A stretch of DNA of 64,000 bases from Flavobacterium aquiphilum (lineage in GTDB: Bacteria > Bacteroidota > Bacteroidia > Flavobacteriales > Flavobacteriaceae): the NCBI RefSeq assembly GCF_027111335.1, contig NZ_CP114288.1, forward strand, positions 3,720,001-3,784,000, in the 5' to 3' direction. The notes beneath the pieces are model-generated. The model saw only the letters and a list, made by a program, of their open reading frames with translations. It made no database searches and was not told the origin of the DNA. A program made the translations under genes and the position numbers. Below, in pieces: positions 35,088-43,612 of this stretch (position 1 is its first letter; every line of letters begins with the position of its first letter).

Positions 35088-35888
35088 TTAACTTTTGATA
35101 TATCGTTCCGCAGGCTGGCCAGTTTGTGAGCCTTGCATTAATTTTATTCGAGCATCTTCGTAAGTATCAATTAGATTTTGATCGTTTACAGACGGATATG
35201 TCAATAATTCTCCTTGATCCAGTCCTGCTAGAACGGCATCAACGCAATCTTCAGTCTTCATAATCGTTGACTGTTCCAATACGGACAGTGGTACGCCGCT
35301 AACTTCCCATATTTCTGTCGCTGTGGTTGCTGGATTTACCAGCTGAATATGGATATCAGTCCCTTTTACTTCCTCCTGCAATCCTTTGGTATATTGAATC
35401 ACAAAACCTTTTGTACCGCTATAGATAGCACTTACAGGTAAGGAATAAAATCCAAGTACTGAGGCGATATTGATTAAAGTACCTTCATTTTTCTCTAAGA
35501 ACTGCGGCAGAACAGCATTAGACAATAACATTAATGCAGTTATATTTACATTCACCATTTCTTTCTGTTTTACCACACTGGTTTTAGTTACTGAATTAAG
35601 TGTAGAAGTGCCTGCATTGTTAATAAGCAATGTTATGCTCTTATCGTTTCTTAAATCTTCAGCCACTTTTTCTAACTCTGTATCCAATGACAGATCCGAA
35701 ACTAAGTTGGTTACCTTAATTCCATATTGGTTTTCCAATTTTTCTGCCAGCAGATCCAATCTGTCCTTGCGACGGGCAACCAATTTTAAATCATAACCTC
35801 GTTTTGCCAATCTTTCAGCAAATACCTCTCCTAAACCTGACGATGCGCCGGTGATTACCGCGGTACCCATTTTTTTGTTTTCTTTCAT
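35088..35888 (-). CDS. Short-chain dehydrogenase/reductase (SDR)
   Basis: 266 residues of the classical SDR fold: NADP-binding VITGASSGLGEVF (TGxxxGxG), NNAG at about residue 90, catalytic Ser before YSGTKGF (Tyr-x3-Lys). The DltE/YbbO-like branch acts on small carbonyls; substrate not predictable. Divergent from a TetR regulator, with two palindromic operators between them, so its expression is very likely controlled by that repressor. A terminator follows. Confidence 0.9.
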   Translation of the reverse strand: MKENKKMGTAVITGASSGLGEVFAERLAKRGYDLKLVARRKDRLDLLAEKLENQYGIKVTNLVSDLSLDTELEKVAEDLRNDKSITLLINNAGTSTLNSVTKTSVVKQKEMVNVNITALMLLSNAVLPQFLEKNEGTLINIASVLGFYSLPVSAIYSGTKGFVIQYTKGLQEEVKGTDIHIQLVNPATTATEIWEVSGVPLSVLEQSTIMKTEDCVDAVLAGLDQGELLTYPSVNDQNLIDTYEDARIKLMQGSQTGQPAERYIKS

Positions 35889-35940
35889 TTTAATAAAGTT
35901 TTTGTTTTACTTCTCAAAGAGATTTATTTATCAATTTAAT

Positions 35941-35958
35941 GTAAACCGATCTGTTTAC
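35941..35958. promoter_or_regulatory. TetR operator 1
   Basis: 18-bp inverted repeat GTAAACCGATCTGTTTAC in the SDR-tetR gap. Confidence 0.75.
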
Positions 35959-35961
35959 ATA

Positions 35962-35992
35962 TTGCAAATGTAAACCGATTTGTTTACTTTTG
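35962..35992 (+). promoter_or_regulatory. Promoter of tetR
   Basis: TTG (35962-35964), 20 bp, TACTTTTG (35985-35992). Operator 2 fills the spacer, so bound repressor would block it. Confidence 0.7.
35970..35987. promoter_or_regulatory. TetR operator 2
   Basis: GTAAACCGATTTGTTTAC, one base different from operator 1 and 29 bp away centre to centre. Confidence 0.75.
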
Positions 35993-36010
35993 CAAATAAA
36001 TTTTTCATTC

Positions 36011-36610
36011 ATGGAAAAAAAAACAAAAACAGCTTTAAAATCCACAAAAAAGGAGGAGATTATAAAAAGTGCTTATGAAATTTTTTATAAGAACGGTTTC
36101 CATGCGACTGGTGTGGATGCTATCGTTGATAGTACTGGAATATCCAAACGGACACTTTATAAACACTTCGCCTCAAAAGAGATACTCATTCTCGCTGCGG
36201 TTGGCTATTACCACCAAATCACCTATAAAGCGATATCTGATTATATTGAAAAATCAACAGCAGATAAACCAGTCGATAAGGCTTTAATGATTTTTGACTT
36301 CTTGGCAGAACTGGTTGATGCCGGCAATCTTGAAGGCTGCTTTGCAATGAATGCAAAAACAGAATATTCAAATAAGGCGATAGAAATAGAATCTGCCTGC
36401 GATGGACACGTCAATGCGCTAAGGGGACTCATTGAAAAATATCTGTCAGAGGCAAAAATTGCGCAAAGTGAATCGCTGTCCCTGCAGATTATTATGTTGT
36501 TTGAAGGTGCAATTTTGCGAAACAAAGCCACTAAAAACTCTGTACCAACCAAATTGGCCAAGTCCGCCGCAAAATCAATCTGCAGTCAAAATCTTAATGC
36601 AATTTTATAG
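36011..36610 (+). CDS. TetR/AcrR family transcriptional regulator
   Basis: 199 residues: N-terminal TetR helix-turn-helix (about 15-60; KSAYEIFYKNGFHATGVDAI, then STGISKRTLYKHFASKE) and a ligand-binding C-terminal domain with AMNAKTEYSNK. The ATG at 36011 is chosen because the in-frame TTG at 35990 lies inside the -7 element. Divergent from the SDR gene with two operators between, the usual arrangement for self-repression and control of the neighbour by a small effector. Confidence 0.92.
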   Translation: MEKKTKTALKSTKKEEIIKSAYEIFYKNGFHATGVDAIVDSTGISKRTLYKHFASKEILILAAVGYYHQITYKAISDYIEKSTADKPVDKALMIFDFLAELVDAGNLEGCFAMNAKTEYSNKAIEIESACDGHVNALRGLIEKYLSEAKIAQSESLSLQIIMLFEGAILRNKATKNSVPTKLAKSAAKSICSQNLNAIL

Positions 36611-36953
36611 GCGTTTAATGTTTTGAGATAACAAATTACCTCAATAGCTTGAAATTGAATACAAAGCAAAATAAAAATACCGGCACAATAATAAACGCAT
36701 CATAATTAATACAGTGTACTTAAACGTGTCACCGTTTTTTTTTACATAGTATCTACAATAGTAGTGTTTTCATGTTTGGTAGTTTATAAAATATTTTAAT
36801 TTACTATTTTCGGGGTTTAAACCAATTCATAACTCATTAGCCAATTTGCCAATGATAACCAAATCTTCCACTCTTACTTGCTCCAATCCTCCTGATCCTG
36901 CCATATCTAATCCGAGCATTCCTCCAATTTATTAAGAGTGTTTTATTTCAAGA
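36611..36953. other. Intergenic region, 343 bp
   Basis: Between the TetR gene and the sugar porter. Apart from a possible gene remnant at 36827-36919 I see nothing. Confidence 0.5.
36827..36919 (-). pseudogene. Possible C-terminal gene remnant
   Basis: 30-codon frame MLGLDMAGSGGLEQVRVEDL ending KLANEL, with protein-like composition, preceded by in-frame stops. It lies 35 bp beyond the sugar porter stop. It could be the tail of a lost PUL gene or a tiny gene; family not recognised. Confidence 0.3.
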
Positions 36954-38321
36954 TTAAACAAATTCATTCTCTTCAACTTGAATACTATTTAATTCACTTT
37001 GTGCCGAAAGACTTTCTGATAACTCTTCTAGAGTTCTTCCTTTGGTTTCTGGCATTTTAAAGAAAACCCAAAGCAATTGCCAAACCATCATCAAACAAAA
37101 AACACTAAAAACTGTTGTTGCTCCAATTTCTTTAAATAAAAACGGAATAAAAGAAGGAATCAGGGCTGCCAAAATCCAATGAACTGATGTTCCAAAAGAA
37201 GTTCCTGCTGCTCTAAGTTTGTTGGGAAATAATTCAGAAATAAAAACCCAAATAACAGAACCCTGACCCACAGCATGAGAAGCTATGAATAAAAAGAAAA
37301 ACAAAGGCACTGCCATTCCTTTCCATTCAAAATAAAAAGCCATAGTCACTAGACCTAATGAAATAATATACCCAAATGATCCTATATACATCAAAGTCTT
37401 TCTTCCGTATTTATCTATTAATGAAATTCCAATTAAAGTAAAAATTAAGTTTACCAAACCTATTCCAATACTGCTAAAAAAAGAAGCCGATTTTTCGAGT
37501 CCTGCCAATTCAAAAATACGCGGTGCATAATACAGGAAAGCATTAATCCCTGAAAACTGATTGAAAAGCGCAATAAAAAACGCAAGCAGCAATGGTTTTC
37601 TATATTTTTTCATAAATATCGATTCATCAAGTACTTCGCGTTGATTTTCATTTTCCATTGCGGCAATTTCTGTTGCTACTTCCTCATCTGAATTTATTTG
37701 TTTTAAAATAGCAATAGCTTTTTCACGATCTTTTTTATAATCATAAACCCATCGTGGGCTTTCTGGAATTCCAAAAACTAACAAAGTATATAATAAAGCC
37801 GGAACAGACTGTATCCCAAGCATCCATCGCCATGAATTCTCTCCAATATCCTGCAATAAATAATTAGACAGAAAAGCAATTAAAATACCAAATACAATAT
37901 TAAATTGATACATTGCAACCAATTTACCTCTGTCTTTAGCAGGCGCAATCTCCGAAACATATGTTGGAGCTGCAATAGTTGAAACTCCAATTCCAAGTCC
38001 TCCTAAAAATCTAAAGATTGAGAAAACAATTGAATCATTTGTTAAGGCCGTTCCAACTGCTGAAAGAAAAAACAAAATACCAATTATTACAAGTGTTTTC
38101 TTTCTACCTAAAATATTTGTTGGAATTGCTCCAAAAATTGCTCCAATTACTGTTCCCCAAAGTGCGGAAGACATTACCACTAATCCATGATACAAATCTG
38201 ATGAATTCCATAATTGTTGTAACTGCTTATCAGCTCCAGAAATTACGACCGTATCAAAACCAAATAGGAATCCAGCCAATGCAACCACAATAGACCAGTA
38301 TATAATTTTTTTATTATTCAT
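36954..38321 (-). CDS. MFS sugar porter (XylE/GLUT type)
   Basis: 455 residues, 12 helices, with sugar-porter motifs LGRKKTL after helix 2, FGIPESPRWVYDYKK after helix 6, and PETKGRTLEELSE after helix 12. Proton-driven inner-membrane uptake of a monosaccharide (hexose, pentose or uronate). Last gene behind GH127 and GH88 on the same strand (35-bp gap), so it most likely imports the sugar they release. Confidence 0.92.
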   Translation of the reverse strand: MNNKKIIYWSIVVALAGFLFGFDTVVISGADKQLQQLWNSSDLYHGLVVMSSALWGTVIGAIFGAIPTNILGRKKTLVIIGILFFLSAVGTALTNDSIVFSIFRFLGGLGIGVSTIAAPTYVSEIAPAKDRGKLVAMYQFNIVFGILIAFLSNYLLQDIGENSWRWMLGIQSVPALLYTLLVFGIPESPRWVYDYKKDREKAIAILKQINSDEEVATEIAAMENENQREVLDESIFMKKYRKPLLLAFFIALFNQFSGINAFLYYAPRIFELAGLEKSASFFSSIGIGLVNLIFTLIGISLIDKYGRKTLMYIGSFGYIISLGLVTMAFYFEWKGMAVPLFFFLFIASHAVGQGSVIWVFISELFPNKLRAAGTSFGTSVHWILAALIPSFIPFLFKEIGATTVFSVFCLMMVWQLLWVFFKMPETKGRTLEELSESLSAQSELNSIQVEENEFV

Positions 38322-38356
38322 TTTTACTTTAGTTTTTGGTTAATTTTTTATTCCTT

Positions 38357-39598
38357 CTAATTGAATTTATAAGTTAGCAATGGCTGTTCCCCTTCCTTCA
38401 GTTTCTTATATCTCAACAGAGCTTCAACATAATAATAATCGGCATATATAATCGAATAATCAATTTCTGAATTTGCTGGCTTATGTCCTGTAGAATGCAG
38501 TAAAAGTGCAGTGTTTTTAGTTTTACTTTGATAATTATCTGATAGTTCTTTAAGCATACCTTCCGCTTTATCGAAATACTCTTTACTTAAGGCACTATCT
38601 TTAGTATAAGTTGACAATTCTAAAAGAGCTGAAGCTACTACAGCTGCTGCTGAAGCATCTCTTGGTGCATGTGGTATTGCTGGATCATCAAAATCCCAAT
38701 ACGGTATTAAGTCTTTTGGTAATCGATCTAAATAAACTCGGGTAACCTTATGAGCAAAATCTAAAAATTTAGGATCTTTTGTCTCTCGATAAACCATAGT
38801 ATAACCGTATATCGCCCAAGACTGTCCGCGTGCCCACATACTGCTATCGCTATAGCCCTGATGTGTTACCCCTTTAATTTTCTCGCCTGTTTCTTTATCA
38901 TAAACCACAACATGATAAGATGTATAATCGGGTCTAAAATGATTTTTCATTGTAACAGTTGCATGACTTACAGCCATATCATAAAGTGATTTGTCTCCCC
39001 CATTTTTGGATGCCCAAAACAACAATTCCAAGTTAATCATATTGTCCATAATAGTATTATGTTGCGGCCATTCCATATTTGGAACATTTCTTGGCCAAGA
39101 CAAGATAGTCCCAACTTTTGGATTAAAGAGCTTAGCTAAATTATTGGCTGTTTTTAAAATCACTTCTTTATACTCAGGATTATTTGTCAAACGATACCCA
39201 TTCCCAAAACTATTAAAAACCTGAAAACCTAAATCGTGGTCTACCGCGGGTGTAACAGCAAGCGCTGCCAAATAATTTGTAAATTTATCTGCAGCCACCT
39301 CCCATTTATGGTCGCCTGTAGATTCATATAAATACCAAAGCTCTCCCGGCCAAAAGCCACTAGTCCAGTCCTTATAATCAACAAATTTCCATTGTTCATT
39401 ATTGGATGCGATACTTCTTGGAATCGAACCATCCTTAGGTATCAATTTTAAAGCGTTAGATGATTGCTTTGCACAATAATCCAATTGTGCATCTACATCA
39501 AATTTATCGCTTAATCTAGTATTTGAAACAGTACTCCCACACCCCACCAGCATTAAAGTTGCAAAAATGGAACCTAAAATTTGTTGCTTAAAATTCAT
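38357..39598 (-). CDS. GH88 unsaturated glucuronyl hydrolase, lipoprotein
   Basis: 413 residues; lipobox LMLVGC (Cys20). The alpha/alpha barrel of GH88 has both catalytic-site aspartates: Asp122 in VDHDLGFQ and Asp185 in NTIMDNMINLELLFW. GH88 enzymes remove the 4,5-unsaturated uronate that polysaccharide lyases leave at the non-reducing end, matching the lyases upstream in this locus. 21 bp downstream of GH127 and 35 bp upstream of the sugar porter; one operon. Confidence 0.92.
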   Translation of the reverse strand: MNFKQQILGSIFATLMLVGCGSTVSNTRLSDKFDVDAQLDYCAKQSSNALKLIPKDGSIPRSIASNNEQWKFVDYKDWTSGFWPGELWYLYESTGDHKWEVAADKFTNYLAALAVTPAVDHDLGFQVFNSFGNGYRLTNNPEYKEVILKTANNLAKLFNPKVGTILSWPRNVPNMEWPQHNTIMDNMINLELLFWASKNGGDKSLYDMAVSHATVTMKNHFRPDYTSYHVVVYDKETGEKIKGVTHQGYSDSSMWARGQSWAIYGYTMVYRETKDPKFLDFAHKVTRVYLDRLPKDLIPYWDFDDPAIPHAPRDASAAAVVASALLELSTYTKDSALSKEYFDKAEGMLKELSDNYQSKTKNTALLLHSTGHKPANSEIDYSIIYADYYYVEALLRYKKLKEGEQPLLTYKFN

Positions 39599-39619
39599 AA
39601 TATTATTTAATATAATTTC

Positions 39620-41548
39620 TTATTTGCTTAAATTCCAATAGATCACGTACCTCTCTCGGTGGATATCATAAATTGGTTTTAAAATGTTGTCTGCACCTTT
39701 TATTTTAAATTCAAGTGAAGTATCATTTTTCTTGACTATACTCTTCTCTAACTTTTTAGCATCAAAATTCAACTGATTAGATAAATTTGAAGGAATATGA
39801 TAATCGTAGGTATAGTAGTCATTGTATATTTTAGGGTTACTATAAGGAGCTGGCTCTATCATACCTTCTGTGCCCATGGCTCCTGCAAGCACAATTGGTC
39901 CATAGGTTATTGCTGCTATATTTGGATTATCAGATGTTGGAATTACTTTAATCGTCATATTAAACGAAACCTCAATTGTATCTCCATTATTCCATTTACG
40001 GTACAATACAATATAATTACCTGGTTTAGCTTTAATTAGTTGTTTTTTTTCATTCACTTTTACTTCAGCATTAGCTGCCCATGATGGATATCGAATATTA
40101 ATAGGCATACTTACCGGACTCGTGGAGCTAAAAGTAAGTTTGGTACTGCCTACATTCGGAAAACTGGTTTCCTGTTTTATGGTAACCCCCTTTTCTTTCC
40201 ATTTCAATTCTGAAGGAATGAAAAGGTTCACATACAATCCAGTATCGTGGTAATAAATAAATTCTCCATATTTTGCCTGATTTTCGAAACCACTTCCCAC
40301 ACAACACCAAAATGAATTTTCTGGCGTGCTGTAAACTTTATAAGCTCCCGGTTTCATTGGCAAGAAGTAAGCAATCATTCCTTTCTTTGGATCTTGTTGT
40401 CCTAAAATATGATTGTACAACGCTTTTTCATAAAAATCCACATACTTTATCTGCGGATCATACCCATACAAATGACGGGTAAGCTTCAACATATTATACA
40501 CATTGCAAGACTCTCCCGTGTAACCGCTTAGATGTTCTGAAAGATGGTCGGGCTCAAAAAATTTCTCTTTATCACTATTACTCCCTGTGATGAATGTGTG
40601 ATGATTGACAACAGTATTCCAAAAGAATTCAGGAATTTCACGATTTTTAGTTCCCCCTTCCAATTCATAATCGCGAGAAATACCTATCAATTTAGGAATA
40701 TAAGTGTTGGCGTGTTTTTTATTGAGATTGTCTACTTTATCCAAAAGTTGATCCAATGCTTCCTCATGATAAAAAAATTCGGCAAGAAATTTATATTTAC
40801 TGTCTCCTGTAATTTCATATAAAGTATAGAAAGAATCATTCATTCCTCCGAACTCATTTTTTAGCATCCTTTTACGTTCTTCATCAGTTAAAGGCTTTAA
40901 CTTTTCATAGGCCCAATCCGCCATTCCTTTGACAATTTCTAATGCTGGATTACTATCACAATACAAGTATTGATCCATTAGACCTGAAAAAAGTTTATGC
41001 TGCGTGTACCATGGCGCCCAAACACTTTTCCCTGCAATTGCACGATCAATTAAATTTTGTGGAAACGCACTTAAATATCCATTTTGATTCAATGCTTTTT
41101 GAACTTCAAGCAAACCCGTTACCAAACTGTCACTCTTAATTTTATACTTGTTCTCTCCAGTTGCAGCATATAATAAAGCCAAACCGGAAAGAATATGCCC
41201 TGTACTATGGCCTCTAAGATCACAATCAAGCGATTCCCAACCTCCCAATTTATTAACCGCTAAATACCCCCCTTCCAAAGCGGTAAATACTCCAGCATTC
41301 GTTTTGAAACTATGTAGCAATCTTTTTGCATCGATGCTCAAAATCCAATTACTTTCAAGCATCATATTGTCCTTAAATGGACTATCCAACAATCTTACGT
41401 CTTCGAGATTAAATCCCACAACCTTTACATTTTTGGTATCATCCAACTTCAGTTTTCCTTCGTGCTGTCCAGGATAATGTGACTGCGCATTCATATTAAT
41501 TGACAATCCAACAACTAAGACTATACACTTAATCATTCTATATTTCAT
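39620..41548 (-). CDS. GH127-like (DUF1680) beta-L-arabinofuranosidase family protein
   Basis: 642 residues; signal peptide ending SINMNAQ. The N-terminal alpha/alpha barrel is followed by beta domains. The family's catalytic cysteine region is clear as NSFWCCVGSGFENQ near residue 415, with Glu-rich barrel residues around HLSGYTGESCNVYN. GH127 and relatives hydrolyse beta-L-arabinofuranosides through a cysteine nucleophile; some DUF1680 branches act on other sugars. First gene of the GH127-GH88-porter operon. Confidence 0.88.
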   Translation of the reverse strand: MKYRMIKCIVLVVGLSINMNAQSHYPGQHEGKLKLDDTKNVKVVGFNLEDVRLLDSPFKDNMMLESNWILSIDAKRLLHSFKTNAGVFTALEGGYLAVNKLGGWESLDCDLRGHSTGHILSGLALLYAATGENKYKIKSDSLVTGLLEVQKALNQNGYLSAFPQNLIDRAIAGKSVWAPWYTQHKLFSGLMDQYLYCDSNPALEIVKGMADWAYEKLKPLTDEERKRMLKNEFGGMNDSFYTLYEITGDSKYKFLAEFFYHEEALDQLLDKVDNLNKKHANTYIPKLIGISRDYELEGGTKNREIPEFFWNTVVNHHTFITGSNSDKEKFFEPDHLSEHLSGYTGESCNVYNMLKLTRHLYGYDPQIKYVDFYEKALYNHILGQQDPKKGMIAYFLPMKPGAYKVYSTPENSFWCCVGSGFENQAKYGEFIYYHDTGLYVNLFIPSELKWKEKGVTIKQETSFPNVGSTKLTFSSTSPVSMPINIRYPSWAANAEVKVNEKKQLIKAKPGNYIVLYRKWNNGDTIEVSFNMTIKVIPTSDNPNIAAITYGPIVLAGAMGTEGMIEPAPYSNPKIYNDYYTYDYHIPSNLSNQLNFDAKKLEKSIVKKNDTSLEFKIKGADNILKPIYDIHRERYVIYWNLSK

Positions 41549-41999
41549 ATATTTTCTTATTATTATAATCGTTCTAGCTCTAAATCTTAATTGATTATAT
41601 CTAATTATTTTTTACTATAAACATTGTCCTTCTTAAGATTATTCAATGAAACGGTTGATACTAAAACCTAGCTCCAAACATACCCTCATAAAATCATTCA
41701 ATGTTACAGAGAATAAAAAACTTAACGGATAAATTATGATGCAATCGCTATAAATTATAGCCCTTATCTGCAAAAAAAATAGAGAATACAACTTTGAATT
41801 AATTTATTCCCCTATGATTTCAAAAACATAAGCAAAACCTTGTATTATCTCTCTTATATGATTCAGAAAAAAGAATCAAAATTTAAAAAAAGAAAACAGA
41901 GTTAATTGACTTTTAAAAAGCATAAATACAGTTCTTCGCAACAAAAAAAAGCCAACCTAAATAATAAGTTTAACGCCTCTCTAAATCTTCTTGATTCAA
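41549..41999. other. Intergenic region between the two PUL operons, 451 bp
   Basis: Very A/T-rich; includes one possible promoter for GH127 (41675-41701). No terminator of the upstream operon is obvious. No gene. Confidence 0.6.
41675..41701 (-). promoter_or_regulatory. Possible promoter of the GH127 operon
   Basis: TTG (41701-41699), 16 bp, TATGTTTG (41682-41675), with a leader of about 120 nt. The spacer is shorter than in the other promoters here. Confidence 0.4.
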
Positions 42000-43610
42000 C
42001 TACATTATGATAAAAAAGCTTTGCTCTACTGGTTCTGCTGATTGCAATTTACCCGCTACTCCATATTGCCAGGCGACTACAGTAACTTTTACCGGAAACT
42101 TTGTTCTTGGAGGAATTTTGGCAAAATGTAATTTTCCATCTTCTAAATAAGCAGGTCCTTCTTTTACATAGTAATCTACCTTTGTTCCTGCACTAGATTT
42201 AGCACCAAGTGTTATTGCACTTCTACCAACTTTTACATTAGACAGCGGATTAAAACTAATCGATTGAGCCATGCCTTCTTTATTAGTAATCGGAAATTTC
42301 AAATGCAATTGCTGAACACTACTTTTATAAATAGCATCGCCATTATTGTGTGCCAAAAGCCAAATATCATTACTACGCTTTACATTGTTAAAACCCAGTT
42401 TATCAAACCGAATCTCGAATGTGGTATCATTTACTTTTTTTACCGGGCCACAAATTCGGTCAATCAAAAGCGGTGTTTTTGCAAAATCACTAACCGGTTT
42501 CACTCTTAAACTATCTGAGAAAAAAGGTACTATTGTAAAGCTAATTCCGTCACTTAATGGCTTAAAATCCAACTGAAAATTAGCATGTGTCTTTTCCGGT
42601 TTTACTATTTGTCCATTTTGTTTAAAGCCAATATTTTGATTTTTCTTCCCACGCGCCTGAGCATAAAAGACTTCTGTTGAATTAGCCATTTGTTGATCAA
42701 AAACCCAAGAAGCCGTTTTCTTCTCTCCAACAAATCGATTAAAACTAGCTGGAACATACTTTGGAATTGAATCATGTCTCCATTTATCCATAAGCCAACC
42801 AGATTCAGGTTTTACCACATTAAGCTTTGGATAATTTGTTAAAGAGTAACTTTTCGGTAGTCTTCTTTGAGCAGCTGAACGAATGTAGTCCGCAACATAT
42901 TTCACTAAAGCATCTGAATAATCAAAATGACCATGCCCAGCATCAGCAAATAAAGTAATAACACTTTGTGGATGTTTGCCTATGTATTTATAAGCAGGCG
43001 CAATTCGTCTATCCCACCATTCATACTCGCCCATTACAAACAGGCCAGGAATTCCATCAATATTTCTACTGCCCCAATCAGGATTTGGTTTACCACTCCC
43101 TGTTAAATTACTCTGAGGTGAATCTCCATGTACTGAAACCAAGGCAAGAGTCCGCTCAGGATTAAAAGCCGCAAAATTCCATGGAAAACTTGCCATTGCA
43201 GAATGTCCAATCGGTACAATTGGAGCGTAAGCTAATTCTTGATAACCTGAAACATCAGCTAATGATTTAAACATTTCATCAATAAACTTATCTTCATTTT
43301 TAGCACGATCATAAGTCCAACTAACCACCGGAGTCACCCAAACCTCAGCAAAACCAATTTCAGCCATTACTTTTCTGAAATAGGGATTCTCCATTATTCC
43401 TTCTTCTATCATGTTATGTTGTCCAAACACTATCCCTCTAATCTGCTTACAATTTTCAGGAATCCATAAAAAAGCTTGGGGATGATCATTGGTTTCCGGA
43501 GATACCATACTATTTACCTTTGCACTCCACTGCCAAACCTGAGCATACCCACTAAGACAAAAAAAGCTCAGACAGAAAATTATATAATTTACTTTTCTCA
43601 TTTTACACAA
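42000..43610 (-). CDS. Exported alpha/beta-hydrolase-fold protein, putative carbohydrate esterase
   Basis: 536 residues; signal peptide ending LSGYAQ (the ATG four codons in is also possible). Residues about 45-250 form an alpha/beta hydrolase with nucleophile Ser137 in PIGHSAMAS and a His in ADAGHGHFDYSD (226-228). The C-terminal 280 residues look like beta-sandwich domains. Last gene of the seven-gene operon, 2 bp after GH97. In PULs such proteins usually strip acyl groups from sugars; that assignment is inference and the family is not recognised. Confidence 0.7.
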   Translation of the reverse strand: MCKMRKVNYIIFCLSFFCLSGYAQVWQWSAKVNSMVSPETNDHPQAFLWIPENCKQIRGIVFGQHNMIEEGIMENPYFRKVMAEIGFAEVWVTPVVSWTYDRAKNEDKFIDEMFKSLADVSGYQELAYAPIVPIGHSAMASFPWNFAAFNPERTLALVSVHGDSPQSNLTGSGKPNPDWGSRNIDGIPGLFVMGEYEWWDRRIAPAYKYIGKHPQSVITLFADAGHGHFDYSDALVKYVADYIRSAAQRRLPKSYSLTNYPKLNVVKPESGWLMDKWRHDSIPKYVPASFNRFVGEKKTASWVFDQQMANSTEVFYAQARGKKNQNIGFKQNGQIVKPEKTHANFQLDFKPLSDGISFTIVPFFSDSLRVKPVSDFAKTPLLIDRICGPVKKVNDTTFEIRFDKLGFNNVKRSNDIWLLAHNNGDAIYKSSVQQLHLKFPITNKEGMAQSISFNPLSNVKVGRSAITLGAKSSAGTKVDYYVKEGPAYLEDGKLHFAKIPPRTKFPVKVTVVAWQYGVAGKLQSAEPVEQSFFIIM

Positions 43611-43612
43611 GC

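Noticed and set aside
35990..36010. Upstream TTG start for the TetR gene
   Set aside because: It lies inside the -7 element of the tetR promoter; the ATG at 36011 fits the family.
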